64,000 bases of DNA from Epiperipatus broadwayi (GCA_028023455.1 JAQFVV010012441.1:3349911-3413910); one strand, 5' to 3'. Numbered from the stretch's first letter, positions 36,301 through 48,957 are shown. The notes: generated from the sequence alone by a model not told the origin. A program made the numbers and translations.

Positions 36301-37855
36301 TGATGTAAAGAGACTTCCATTATTTTTTAATATAGTTCTATCGCCAGATTTTTTTTTTTTTTTCGGGTTAGGATAAATTTGAGGTTCTATGACTAGCAAT
36401 TAGCTGAGCAATTATTTCTCTCTTGCTAGGATTATTTGTTGTTTTTCTTTTATTAATAAACTTGCTTATATATAATTGTATATTTAAAGCGATATTAGTA
36501 AATTCAGGCATAACAGACTTAAGTTGTTTAATATCAAACGTAAGTGGTCCACTTTTTATTTTTAATTTGCATTGTTAAATTGATTAGGGTGTGAACAGAA
36601 ATCGTTTTGTTTGAAGCTTGGAGCTGTCAAAATCAGCTGCAATCTGATGGGCTGTCAATTCGGACTGAATAACCCATCTTCAAGTGTTAATTAAGTAAAA
36701 ATATCCCCTCCTCCTCTCTTTCCTATTCCCTCCATCTTCTGTCAAACGTCTTCAAATTGTTTTTTTTTTTATTAAGTGACACGAACTTTTAATCAAATAG
36801 TTGTTTTTAAAAATCAAAGCTGTCTAATTTCTACTTTTGAAAATGTTTATGGGAAAAACATGAACACTCTTGTCACAAATTAGCAGAAATTTTTAAGCCA
36901 TTTGTTACTAGAATGTTTGCAATGACTTTTAAAAGTTGGGGGGGGGGGGTGTCTGTCTGCCGTCTTTTAAATTCAGTCAAGCCAGTCTTTAGCAAGAAAA
37001 GGACTAGCGAATGAAAATTTGATATTTATTACAGGCATGTTGCTTTTATTTCAATATTATTTTCACAATAGTGAATGCATTAGAAAACCAACTACTAAAA
37101 TTCACAAACCGAATCATTTCTTGTATTACAGCTTAAATTTATTAATAATTAAAACATTTGTAGATAACACTTTTCAAGCCGAAGACCTCCCCAAAATTCT
37201 CATATATAAATAATAAAGGATAATAATTTACTAGGATGTAGAAGATATTGGTAACTTTTTTTTACATTCTAATTAATAATAGCTAAATACTCACTTGCAA
37301 ATTGATAGTTGGATGACAGCATGAGGCTCATGTAGTATAATCCCATTTGCTTCCATGTCTGTGACTTGAGTTCCTGACAGGCTTAGTTTTTTTTTTTTTT
37401 TTCAAATGCAATTAACCCAGTTAATCATCTATAGTGTATCAATAAAAGATGGGCTTTTTTTTTTTATTAGAAAGTAAGGAGGGTAAACAGCCTGACTATT
37501 ATTATTTATTGACTGTTCTATGAGAGTTTCTTGAATAACTATTTTGCTATACTACCACCCTTGATGGTAAGCTTAAAATTTTTTTGTGTTAATCTATCTG
37601 CTATAAGATTTAATGTTTGTTTTTATATATGCACTTGATTCAAGGGGATTTTTTTTTCACCTTTTTTATTCCGAGTATGTGAGTATTGCTACACAATAAA
37701 GCTTATAAATTTGGGTATACTTTTTTTATATTTATTTAATAGTAATAAATAACTTATGAAAATGGTGTATTTAATATTTTAGACAGCTTTTGTCATGAAT
37801 ATGGAATGTTGATTATGGCATTGTATCATGAAAATTGAGACTGTTAGTAAATTAA
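36301..37855. other. Non-coding DNA with homopolymer runs
   Basis: No supported gene. There is a G run at about 36938 and T runs near 36350, 36770, 37390 and 37457. A tRNA-like B-box word (GAGTTCCTGACAGG) followed by poly-T at about 37370-37403 may be a decayed SINE. Confidence 0.4.
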
Positions 37856-37857
37856 TA

Positions 37858-39328
37858 CACCTGGGTCTCTTTTTGTGCAGATTTTTTTAATGCAATTTTG
37901 AAGTTATGCGATTCATGTTACTTCTTAATATCTTTTTATGCGGGTTTTCTTTTATGCAATAAAGAAGTTCATATTTTACTTAAAATCGGAATTTCCCTAT
38001 TTTATATTTGCACATTATATTTTACATACTTTAAATGCCTGTTGAAGGTTTGGCAATAAATTTAGATACTGTGGAAGATTTAGAAAAAGATAATGAAACA
38101 GAAGTGGTGGAACCTGTTCATTTCACCGCAAAAATGATTTGAGAAAGTCTTCAACTTTCTAATCATTTGGACAATTATTTTTTTGTTAATAACTCGAATT
38201 ATGAATGAGCTCTTAAATTCCACTGAGCGCCAAATAGTTATGTCTGGATACCATGATAAACAATTAGTAAAATCATCATTTCAAGCTTAAGCACCGATTA
38301 CATTGTCAACAGAAAACCATTAATTTTTAGACTGAAAATTTTTTTATTGGCTGAGTGAATTAAAGTTTTAAACTTTTGATTGGTTCAATTACAGAATCAG
38401 CAGTAAAAATATATTTGTTTTTTGTTTATATTAGATTCGTTTGTAAAAAGCAAATTAATAATTTGTCAGATTATGAAAGTGAACGAAAGTTTTTTCAAAA
38501 ATAAATTTCTATTTATAATTATAAAAATATTTTATAGCAGAGAATCTAAAAAGAATATTTGTAACCTATTAGAAAATTTTGTGTACATCATTGATTTTTT
38601 TCCTAATTTATGTTTGTGTAAAAGTAAAGAATTTTTACTAAAATCTTAACTATTTTTCTAAAATCATTATATTTTCAGCATATTTTATCAAAATAATTTA
38701 TAATATGTAACAAAAATACTCCAAAATATACATTTTCATATCAAAACAAAGAACTTGGAGCTGTCAAAATTGTTGTCAAGTGCTCCCTATGGTTCAAAAT
38801 AAGCTATAACAAATCAGCACCTTACAGTACATTGTAAGCTTTAAAAAGACTGTCAATTCACTATGATAATGCAAAAATTGATGGTTTTAGAGCAACTTGA
38901 AGTCATGCACAAAAATTTTCAGTTGGTGCACTTTATTAAACACAGCACAAAACTGAATTTGGCACTAATTGTATTTCCTCTTGTGACACATCTGGTTTCT
39001 TATGAGTTCATAAACATACCCACATATTATCAAATAGCGATAATAATTAAAATATGTATGAAAAAATATAAAATAAATTTCACATAAAAACATTGTTTTG
39101 AATAAAATTAAATAGTAAATAAAAAAAGTTTGTCTTGTATCAATTTTTGTCAAATATTTGAAATTTTTTATTAGTCATACTTTATTTCCTTTTTTTTTTT
39201 TATGCAATTATTGAAAATTATGGAATGTATCCCACATTTTTCAATGTAAATTAAATCTATTTTTGTGCAATTTCTTTTATGTGGGTTTTTTGTGGAACCT
39301 ATCTACCACATAAAAAGAGACCTAGGTG
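37858..39328 (+). mobile_element. Tigger/pogo-like DNA transposon (copy B) with transposase remnant
   Basis: A 1,471-bp element with ends CACCTGGGTCTC and GAGACCTAGGTG is flanked by TA (37856-37857, 39329-39330). It is the same family as 5697-6731 in the opposite orientation, with long stretches of matching subterminal sequence at both ends. At about 38040-38210 a plus-strand frame broken by stops gives DTVEDLEKDNETEVVEP then FTAKMI and, after a stop, SLQLSNHLDNYF and NSNYE. This resembles the acidic C-terminal part of Tigger-family transposases (an acidic stretch, then 'SN.LE.YF...D.N.E'). The DNA-binding and DDE domains are gone. The element is non-functional and sits upstream of the V-ATPase exon, presumably in an intron. 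Confidence 0.8.
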
Positions 39329-39430
39329 TATATGTTTACATTTTTTAATAATTTTAACAAGCTCATAATTAATATTATGGTTTCACAAATATGTAACACT
39401 GATAATGTAAATCTATTACATGAACAGTCA

Positions 39431-39632
39431 TGTCCAAAAACATTAAGATAATTCACAAGCCAGATCTTGAAAGAATCATTTAAATGAACTTTGCAAGTAT
39501 TGCCCATCTTTTGTTAACTCACTGACAATCTAACTGATGTGGATTCAAGAAAAGATGGCCATTATTTGGAAGTTCATTTAAATGATTCTTTGGGGGGGTC
39601 TACCTTACAAATTATTACATTTTTGGACTTGA
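39431..39632. mobile_element. Hairpin MITE-like element (family H1, copy 2)
   Basis: The left arm TCCAAAAACATTAAGATAAT...CCAGATCTTGAAAGAATCAT pairs with the right arm ending ...ATTACATTTTTGGA. It shares the core and layout of the hairpin at 20370-20588. Confidence 0.7.
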
Positions 39633-40799
39633 TTGATGTTTGGGCAATTAAGATGTAAAAATGGCCATTTATTTAATGAATTATATTAACCCACCCACAC
39701 TGCAACAGATCCATTGTTCTTACTGATGACACTTACTGTAATCTTCCAACTGTTTTCTATGTCAGAGTTCAATAAATTGGTCTTGATTTAATATAAATAC
39801 ACATTTACAAACAAAAAAATGTTCAAAAATTATATAAGAACTTTGCACATATTGAAAAAATGAGTTCATAAATAAGAACAAGTGATTCAAAGTAAGTACA
39901 TACAAAATGTATATAAAGAAAAGCTTAGTAGTCTGCAAGAAAATGGTCTTCACAAAATCTATAAAATCTTTTCTTTTAAATTTATTTTTAAAATGCAAAC
40001 AAATAAACACTAAATTCCGATAAATCTATCAAATTCTGCTTTAAAGATTACTTTATAATGTGTAGTATATAAAAGAAATTTGAACACAGTGACAGAACTG
40101 TCACGTGATGATGTTACATGATCAGTAAAAAAAGGCTTGGTTATTTTAATACTGGCCATATTTTTCTTTGTTAGCATTACTGACAAATTTATTAATTTCC
40201 TTTTTTTAAAATAAAACATATATGAATAAAATACAAGTCTATATGTGTGTTCTCTTGGTTTTAAGTAATTATTTTATAATTATTGTATAAAAATAATCGT
40301 GAATCTCTAATTAATTAAGCAAAATATTAATATTTTTTTATTCCAAAAGTCTTCTCAAAGTTATCATCAAATAAGATCGAAGAACCAAAGCCATAAAGCA
40401 TGTTGAGGCAGGACTAATATACTTTGACCTTCCCATTTCTCAATTTTACTGATTTCTTTCGATTTATTTTTTTTTTTACTTAAAAAATCCAAAATTTATG
40501 CTCGCAAACAATTACACCTTATTTAAAGATTTATTTTATGTTGTAATACTCGTGACATAAAAGGACCAAACTTTTAATTCCGGCAATGAAATTTAATATT
40601 TTGTGAAAGATATTGCAACCCCATTTCTGTTGGAAACTAATCTTTGATGGTGTATTGGAATTTATTGTTCATAGTGCATATGTGATGTTAAAGTAAAAAA
40701 AAAAACATATTACTTGTTTAATCTATGTATGTGCACTCTTAGTTTTAACTATACACATGTTTACATAAATTGTGATATATATATATTTATTTTTTCTAG
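39633..40799. other. Intronic DNA upstream of the V-ATPase exon
   Basis: No further exon is recognisable. A pyrimidine-rich acceptor (TTTATTTTTTCTAG) closes it at 40799. Confidence 0.6.
40789..40799 (+). promoter_or_regulatory. 3' splice acceptor of the V-ATPase A exon
   Basis: A T-rich tract ends in CTAG directly before the first codon of the exon. Confidence 0.8.
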
Positions 40800-40859
40800 T
40801 GTAAAGAAATTCTTCAAGAGGAAGAAGATTTGTCTGAAATTGTTCAGCTGGTTGGCAAA
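40800..40859 (+). CDS. ATP6V1A: Internal exon of V-type H+-ATPase catalytic subunit A
   Basis: A 60-nt exon in phase 0 at both ends sits between TTTTTTCTAG and the consensus donor GTAAGT. It encodes 20 residues, KEILQEEEDLSEIVQLVGK after a first Cys. This is the highly conserved stretch of subunit A of the vacuolar ATPase, C-terminal to the nucleotide-binding domain, just before the 'LAE.DKITLEVAK' segment. Subunit A is the ATP-hydrolysing subunit of the cytosolic V1 sector that acidifies endosomes, lysosomes and vesicles. The family usually has Ala where this exon has its first Cys, and Asp-Leu-(S/A)-Glu at the middle; everything else is typical. I found no second exon of the gene on either side, so its introns here would be large, with at least the Tigger-like element at 37.9-39.3 kb upstream. 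A processed pseudogene is excluded by the intact splice sites. Confidence 0.88.
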
Positions 40860-40865
40860 GTAAGT
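40860..40865 (+). promoter_or_regulatory. 5' splice donor of the V-ATPase A exon
   Basis: GGCAAA|GTAAGT is a full consensus donor at the position where the conserved protein frame would otherwise run into T-rich intron sequence. Confidence 0.85.
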
Positions 40866-41037
40866 TTTTTTCTTTTTTTGTTTATTATTTTTGAGTTTTT
40901 TTATTGGTATTATTTTTTGAAGTTGCAAAAAAGAGACTTTGTCAGCAAAGAAGTGTAACTCTTTATGAGATTTTTTTTTTTTTTCAATTGCCTGCTGTAA
41001 GCTAATTGTCAAGTTATAGATCCATTATCATATTGAT

Positions 41038-41440
41038 TTTTAATTATAGTGATTTATTGCGTTTGGATTTTCCAGTGGAAATAACTCGTTGAATCGCAAT
41101 TGAAGTGAAGTTAAAAAAAGATTCTGTAACTTAAAGAAATAAAAATATCTAGTAAATGTATAGTATATTTACATGACGTATATACAAGTATGTATATTAT
41201 TGAAATTCAGAATATTAATATGAGGTATATCCGAGAAAGTGTATTATAAAATAAGATTAAACAACTATTTAAACTCGTGATTTATGATGATTTTCTAGTG
41301 GAAATGGTTTGCTAAATCGCAATTGAAGCAAAGTTTAAAAAAACTTTTAAAAATAAAAATATAAGAGTATTATGTGTTTATACATTATATAATGTATGTA
41401 AAAGTAGGTATATTATCGAAGTGCATTATGTTTATACAAT
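41038..41440. repeat. Diverged intronic tandem duplication, about 240-bp period
   Basis: Both units contain GATTT...TTTTC(C/T)AGTGGAAAT, then AATCGCAATTGAAG and AAAATAAAAATAT. The second unit starts near 41278. No coding frame is seen. Confidence 0.65.
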
Positions 41441-41451
41441 ATATATTTGAA

Positions 41452-42272
41452 TATAACCTTTTACCAGCTCGAATACAGATGAAATAATGCAGATACTCTG
41501 GAAAAATCCCGGCGAGCTTTCTGTAAATTGTCAGTAAACCTAAAATGTAGAATCAGCCTGCCTACACTTTAGCATACTTAGATGTGATTTATATATATTC
41601 TAATATAATTTCAAGACAATTATAGGTTATTCTAACGTCAATGCAACTAATCAGAGAAAATGGCAGAGCCTATTTTAACAACCTCTTAATGTTAATTAAT
41701 CTTCATTTAATAATCTTTTACCAGTTTGAATACAGATGAAATAATGTGGAAGTATTGAAAATCCCAGTGAGCTGCAGGGAAACTAGCTGTCATTTTGAAT
41801 ACAGATGAAATAATGCTGAAGTACTGAAAACACCAGTGAACTGTATTTAAACTAGCTGCCATTCTATATTTAAATTTACTAATAGTTAGTTTATATAAAG
41901 ATTGCTGGGGGTTTCAGTACTCTCATTATTTCATCTGTATTCTAACTGGTAAAAGGTTATAATTACATCTACTAGCGGAAGATTGATTTAAAATTAAAAG
42001 ATTGTTGAATATAAGGCCCTGTCTTTCTCTCTGATTAATAACAGTGATTTCAGAATGGCTTATAGTTGTCTTGAAAGTATGTTAATATATATAAATTACC
42101 CTCCATAAATTACCCTAGCATGTAAAAATGTCAGTAAATGGTATGCTTATATCCAGTCAAAGCTAGAGTGTAGGTGGCTCATTCTACATTTTACTTCTAC
42201 TGATAGTTAATTTAAATATAGTTCACTGGGGAATTTCAGTATTTCTGCATTATTTAATACATATTTGAACAA
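41452..42272. mobile_element. Composite foldback element with subrepeats
   Basis: The left side carries three direct copies of a GAATACAGATGAAATAATG word (about 41470, 41728, 41796). The right side carries the inverted form at about 41926-41957 and a diverged one near 42248-42272. Outer parts also pair: CCTACACTTTAGC...ACATTTTA-type blocks at 41.55 kb against 42.17 kb. This modular, subrepeated arm structure is that of true foldback elements. Confidence 0.7.
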
Positions 42273-45200
42273 GTATATTAGAAAATATAAACAATTCTTG
42301 ACATAAACTATATGGAATTGATGTAGAGTATTTATAGCCGTGTGTAGTTTAGCACCATTGCAGAGTGGTAGGCATGAAAGCATCAGAGCCATAACTTCAT
42401 AAATAATTAATTATTGAGCTTCCAATAATGTTATTACTATTTTACTAGCCAAAATGTAGAAGGATCCTTAACTTAGTGTGAAACTGAGATTTCTAAAATA
42501 TTTAGAAACTGATGGAGGGCCAAATATATATACTGTAAAAGCAAATTGGCTTGGGTTCAAAATCTTAATTTATTTATTTTTAATCCCAGGATATTACTTT
42601 AAATAGTATAAAGGAGTAAAAGATGGTTTGTGCATTAATTTCAGTTTTGAATTCTAAATTCTCCCTGATGAAGTCTAAAGCCATAAACCAATCTAAAAAT
42701 ATGAATGTAATAACACTTACACCATCTTAAAGTTATTTGATTAATCAGACTTACAGTAGATAACTCTAGTGTAGAGTTAAGAGAACTACTCTCTTAAAGT
42801 ATTTAATTGCATGCATGTATTTCAGTATTTTACTAGTTGATTCATGAGTTGATGTTTAGTGTATTGTCCAGCAATAATTTGACTCCAAGCTCATCGTGAC
42901 AATATTTTTATAAAGAATCAAGGCAAAATGCTTGAAGGAGCATATTTTGGAGAGGGAATTCCCCATAAATCTACTCTTCATGTTATTTTAATTTTTTCAG
43001 TATCCCTAAGTTTTTGAAGACTCTAGCATTGAAAATTTTTACTGACACCATGTTTGATTTTTTGTGTGTGCAATTAAATTTTTTTTGCTTATATTACAAA
43101 ATTTATTTATAGACTATATTATAAATATTTAAGCCTTCTAATAATTAAAATTCTATATGAAAAATTAATATTTTTAAATTATGAAAATAGATATCTAACT
43201 AACTGACTGTCTTACCAATAACAAAGGCAAACATCGTTAATAGTTTCACAATATCTATTCAAAAAAGTTAAAAGTGTGAAATATTAGATATTAAAATTTT
43301 ATGTTATTAAAAATGATATATTTAGAATTAGTTATTATCATTCATTCTAAAAGTTAATAAATTATTAATTGTTATTAAAATATCTCACAGTTTTTTCAAA
43401 AACAATTTTCCTTTTAGCCTCTAATGGCTTTTCTATGGTAATTTCCGGTTTTTATAACGTACTTCATATACTTTCTAAGAGCTGTCAGTTTTAAAAATAA
43501 AATGTTTTCAAAGACAAACTTCCCCTACTGATATAGTTTTTGGTTTAATAATGTCTTTTACAAAAATATTGCATTGTAGTCATTAACAATTATTGAAAAT
43601 CATCTTTTGCGTGGCATTTAGCCGCAGTGGATATGAATCTAAAGCATCAATCAATCCCAAATTGCCACTTCCTTTATAGTTTTGTCAGATTAATAGAATA
43701 AGCTATCAATCATAAACAAAGGTCTGTATACTGCTGACATCTTGGAATTGAAAACTTCTTAAAAAGAATCATTGCAGCCTGTCACAGATCATAATTTAAC
43801 ATATACAATGCTTTAAAACAACATAGAAAAGTAGCAATCACAGTGCCATCATGCCACCTAAAATGTCAACTATGATAGCACTGACAGTTAAAGTCAACAC
43901 TGTTGACGTATGGTCTACATAAGTTTCTGAAAGTTGTATGGTTAGTGTGCAAAAAGTGATTGGGTAACATTATGTATGGAATAAAAGACAGTTTTCAATT
44001 TGAGTATTATGAGTTATGACTGAACATAATAAAAGATAGTTAAAGCAGCAGTTAAATATCTCACTTACAGAACTGAGACCTCTTGGGAAATATTTCATAG
44101 AGAATTGTGAAGTAGAAGGCAGTATTAACCAGGTCTATCAATTGACAGGTAGTTATGTTTTGAGTGATTAGCATTCCATATTCAGCATTTAGATTCTTGA
44201 CAGTTATACTACTGCTTTCTCAATTGGAAGTTCTTCGTTTTGACAATATTAATCTGATTTTTAATTCTGTTTTTCATATTCCTAGCTAAAATTATTATAT
44301 ATGCATAACAGAATAAAAGAAAAAATATACACTATTTTCACTGCCCATGTATGTTTGCCATAATGTTAGTTCATTGTACAAGCATTCATTGTAACCAAAC
44401 TGATTATATTGATTTTATTATTCAATTGTGCTGTGTCCTGAGAGTCTTTAAAGACCAAATAAACAATATACTTCAATATATACATATAACAAGATTTATT
44501 TAATAATAATGTAAAAACAACATAAAAAGATAATAATCCATTAATATTCATGTTATTTATTTTTCTGGTAAAAAATAGGCTTCTTTCATCCCAGAAATAA
44601 TCCAGTTATTATATTTGTGCTTTAGAATAAACTATTAAAATTCGCAATTTCACTGCTTACATTGTCACACACAATTTATGTTATATATTAACTATCTCCA
44701 TTTTCAACTTCTTTTTGTGGTTTGCTTAAGCTTACCCTTTGCTGTTTTTCACTTGCCACTATTCCATTTTAGACTTAATTACTACTAGTAAGTCTACTAG
44801 TCTATCATTGAGCCACTCTTTACTGTTGTCACTTCAGTTCAGCACTAACGTTAATTCGGTCTAACCATTTTAGCAGCTTCCTCCCTTTTCTTTATTTACA
44901 ATGGGAGTATCTTATATAGTGGAAAACTTTTAAATGTTGGGGGCTACTTTTTTGGTGAACATGTACCTGATGGCAACTACAATTTTTTTAGGGCTTCGAA
45001 TTGGAAACCAGAAAAAAAATTTTATTTTTGCCGGAATGGAAAAAAGTAACAATTCTAAGACCTGGCTTTTTTAGAATGTACTTAGGAATTAGTGATTTTT
45101 TTTTATAAGGGCTTTTTGGGTACTCATAAATATTAGTGACCTTTTTACAAGATACGAACTGATATTTTTTTTCTATTAAGATATGAACAGTCAAAGACAT

Positions 45201-45437
45201 TTTACTATGACTACTATTAAATTACCCCAGCTCCCTTTAGTATTATAATTTGTCCATGTTGCTTTATTAAATTACCTATAAATAATTATTTTCTAGAGCT
45301 GATCCTGAATTTTTTTTTAAAAAAATAAATTTTAGAATTGTATTAAAATAAATTACATGCAAATTTTACAAAAAATAAATAAATTACAAAGTAAAAATAA
45401 TAACAATAATAATTTCCTATTTTGATGACATTTGGCA
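42273..45437. other. Non-coding AT-rich DNA
   Basis: No supported exon of the V-ATPase gene or any other gene. A 26-codon open stretch between an AG and a GT at 44056-44154 was considered and not accepted. Confidence 0.5.
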
Positions 45438-47045
45438 TTACATGGTTTTGGCAAGTTTGTCAAAATTTGTCTTGTATGAATTTAAATTAATTCTTAAACA
45501 AGGTTCCAAATGTAGATCCAGTAATTGTGATCTATGTTTCATTTTTATCGCATACATGTAGGAAAATGCTGATTCACACAAATATATTGAACCAAAAAAT
45601 GCATTGAAATATGTAGCAACTCACAAATATTTGGTTATCTATCCCTCATTATTAATGTTCAGAAGTTCTTATTTGAAACATTGATTTTACATTTAATATT
45701 TACTACTTCTTTCTCAAGGTTTGCTGAATTTGTATGTACAAATTCATTTAATTTCATAGCGATATTTTCGATATTGATGTTAACATTAAATGGATAAGAC
45801 AAAAAACTCAAATTCCATATTTGTCATAGATTACATTCTTTCTATCTTTAGTCTCGTCAACCATATTTTTGAAATGTTTTAATTCACAATGCTCCAGTTG
45901 TATTTTAAACATACTTAATTTTTCCTTACTTCAAAATGCATATCATAACTATTATTGTTTTATCTTTTCCTTGTAGTTTTACATTTAAGTTATTTAGTTT
46001 TTCTGTAATATCATAAAAAAATGGCGAGGTCCAGAAGCCATTCTTTGTCATTCAGTTATGGATATGAATCATCTTCAGTTTCCAAAAATGTTCTTTTTTA
46101 GGATAGAAGTTTTCTGAATCTGATTAAAAATTTTGCTCGACTTTTTTTACATCAGTATATAATAATTCACTATATCCATTCTCGCATCCCTTTAGCAAAT
46201 TCCAGAATTGACGACATAACAAGCTTTTTGATCTTATTTTATTGACAATTTTGAATGCAACACTCATAACATGATTAAATTTCAATACTTTCAAACACAA
46301 GGCAAGCTGATATATAATACAATGATAGTCCATAAAACTAAATATATCAAAATTGTTTTTACATAAAATAACAAAATCAATTTTGCTGCTAATCATTGCA
46401 GGAGTTACATCCGTAGTTATTGATATGAATTTGTGAATTGGAAAATTCGTTTGTGCAATATAGATATCTTGACCTCTTGTCCTTCTTTGAATTGGAATAA
46501 TTGTTAATGATTTTTCTGTTGCTGACATATCAAAACCCATTTGAATAAAAATACATAATTGTGCAGTACCTGTATAGTCAATAGATTCATCAAATTGTAG
46601 TGATAAGAAGTTACAATTGTTAATGTTTTTATGTAAAATCTCATCCAAGATTTTGATTAGATTCTTCTATCCTATGCATGATTGTGTTTGATGATAATGA
46701 TATACTGTTGATAGAAGTCATTATTTCAGATTTATTCTTAAAATTTTCAAATAATGTTTCACCAGCTTTGATGAAGGCTTTTCATATTTGTCCTTCTTGA
46801 AAGGGCTTATTGTGTTTAAATAAAGTTTCAGCAACTTTGAATGATGCAATCGTAGCAATTTTTGAACTTGTATTTTACTTGACCAAAAAAATTTGTTGTG
46901 TAGTGAGTTGTCTTTAGCTGTTTTTAATGCAGTGCCTTATGGATAATCATCTTCATACTTTTTATGAACAGTGTGAAAATGTCTTTCAACACTGTCTTCG
47001 GTAAAGCCACATGCGTGCTGCAAATAATATACATTTGTTTTTCAT
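45438..47045 (-). pseudogene. hAT-superfamily transposase pseudogene (ZBED/GTF2IRD2-type)
   Basis: The minus strand holds pieces of one hAT transposase in order. The N-terminal part (about 47045-46660) is broken; a clear block there reads GETLFENFKNKSEIM. The open frame 46648-46124 (174 aa) has SLQFDESIDYTGTAQLCIFI, then ITTDVTPAM (family: TTDGAPAM), then CIIYQLALCLKVL (family: CIIHQQALC), the signature series of the ZBED5/SCAND3/GTF2IRD2-like transposase group. After frame breaks, 45605-45438 gives the C-terminal dimerisation motif YLCESAFSYMYAIKMKHRS, then LHLEPCLR and a stop. The key G and H of the family motifs are replaced, and there are several frameshifts, so it is a dead copy, not a domesticated gene. 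No terminal inverted repeats or TSD were found. Confidence 0.88.
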
Positions 47046-47404
47046 CATTATAAAAATAATAATCTTCCCATTCTTTATGATAGTGATAAGTTTTTATTTT
47101 TTTTCACACTTGTACTTCATTGTAATTTTGTTGTGTATTCACTGGCCAACAAATAACAAAAAATAATACTAAACAAATCTACAGAAAATTATCACTAGTA
47201 AAGATGAAAAAGTATTTATTAACTTTTAGACACATAAAACACAGATCTCTAAAAGTTTGGCAATTACATACATGATCAATAATTCTTTGATTCTAATTAC
47301 TATTTCCATAAATACTAATATTCATTGCTGATAATAATATTAACATCAGTCATCACTGTTCTTAGGCCTAAGTTCAAATAATCACAATTTATTTATACTA
47401 ACAG
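47046..47404. other. Non-coding AT-rich DNA
   Basis: No feature seen apart from a possible acceptor (TATACTAACAG) at its end. Confidence 0.4.
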
Positions 47405-47591
47405 TCTGCACAAACCTACTGGAGCAAGTCAGACTTACACAAATAAAAAGATCCGTGATCTGTTTTTGCCCTATCCAGCTATTGGTACCTACAGAGGCAT
47501 GATCTTTGGGAACAATTCCCTCATGGCAGAAAATCGTTATAACTTTCTGGACAGTTTTCACTCTGGATCCTTTTCGAAAAGTCCTATATAA
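47405..47591 (+). CDS. Possible terminal exon, unassigned
   Basis: After a branch-point-like ACTAAC and an AG at 47404, a frame of about 62 codons runs to TAA at 47589-47591. It includes KIRDLFLPYPAIGTYRGMIF and NNSLMAENRYNFLDSFHSG. It is much richer in G+C than its surroundings, and its residues (Pro, Gly, Tyr, Asn mixed) look more like protein than AT-driven noise. I do not recognise the family. The minus strand is also open across it (83 codons), which weakens the case. It does not match the remaining C-terminal part of V-ATPase subunit A. It may instead be a fragment of an unrecognised mobile element. Confidence 0.3.
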
Positions 47592-48957
47592 GCGACAGCA
47601 AGCAGCAGTATTCACGAAAAGTATAAAAAGCATATCACTCTTTTCTCACACACTATTTATGTGTATCACTTTCATATCTGGTATTAATATTATAATTATT
47701 AATCCCTATTTTTCTTCAAGTTGTTCCATGATAGAATTAAGTGTTTTATCAAAAATATCCATTAAGCTTTAATTGCATACACATACTTTCTTTCACCACA
47801 ATTAATCTTTTCGATATTAATTGTACTAACAATTCTTCTTCATTCTTTTGTTTAATTAGTTTTAAAAATAGCTTTTTGCTCTAATTAAACAATGCCATCC
47901 TTTTTCTGCAATTAATCTAACAGACATTTACTGATTATCATTCCCATTTTATTTTATCCTTCAGTCTTTTTTCATTGTTCTTTACTTAAAATACTTTTCT
48001 ATATTTAACTTTCTTTCTATTCTTTTTTCTGGAGCAATTAAAACATGGCTTTATAACTTATACAAAATTAAAGTTAATCACTCAATATTTTTACCAAAAT
48101 ATAATAAATCCTGCATTTATTTTTTTTATTTTTATAAAAAAAATTTGTTTGGGTTTTTTTTTTATTCACGTATACAATTAATAAGTAAATATGAATATGG
48201 AAATTTAAAACATCCTAGGGGCTAGAGAGAAAAAAAACTACATAACAACAATAAAAAAAAAAAGTTTGTTTCTTTCTTTGACACCTATTTTCTTTTGGAA
48301 AAAGTCCTATTTTCTTTTTAAATCTCCTTGCTAGCTAGACGAAAGGTTTTAAAAAGTTCACAACTTCTTTGTTTTAAAATCAGTTCATTACAATTCTTAT
48401 TTATCCAGGATAAGTTACTTTCATTTCTTCTTGGGGAAAATGACAATTAAATTATTTCTAAGAATTTTAGCTCTAGCATTACACAAAAATAATTTAATTC
48501 TTTCCAGCTTCTTCCAACCTGGGTTTATTTTTGAGATCGACAAATAACAACAGGTATTATTTTAACTTTAACTATTTTTAAAAGAGAATAATTTTGAATT
48601 TTTACTTTTTTTATTTCTATTATTTTTTTGTATTTAAATCACCTCTGAATTTATCACTATAATTAGTCGCTGTTCATGTTGGCTTCACGGTCGACTTCCA
48701 GAGACCTTGTGGTCAACTGCAGTCAATGTCTTGGTCACCTCTGTTATATACAATCTAATTTGTATGCAACTAGCTTTATTTATGTACAAATTCAATTATA
48801 ATTTAATCTATAATTTGAGATGATCTCTCAAGCGAATTTCTAGAGTAATTTTCTCCCAAAAAAGGAACGTAATTAAAATGGAAAAATCTGTACATATTTA
48901 CAAAAATAAATAATATTTGAAAACCAGGCACTCTTCACAAACCTGGGAACTTAATAG
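47592..48957. other. Non-coding AT-rich DNA
   Basis: No gene is supported. A short GC-richer patch lies at 48660-48740 without an open frame of note. Confidence 0.45.

Noticed and set aside
40761-41012. 83-codon minus-strand frame overlapping the V-ATPase exon
   Set aside because: It is the complement of the exon plus T-rich intron (poly-Lys codons); the plus-strand exon is conserved and has splice sites.
44056-44154. 26-codon open stretch between AG and GT (LRPLGKYFIENCEVEG...)
   Set aside because: The donor GTAGTT is poor, the peptide matches nothing in V-ATPase subunit A, and this length of open frame is expected by chance.
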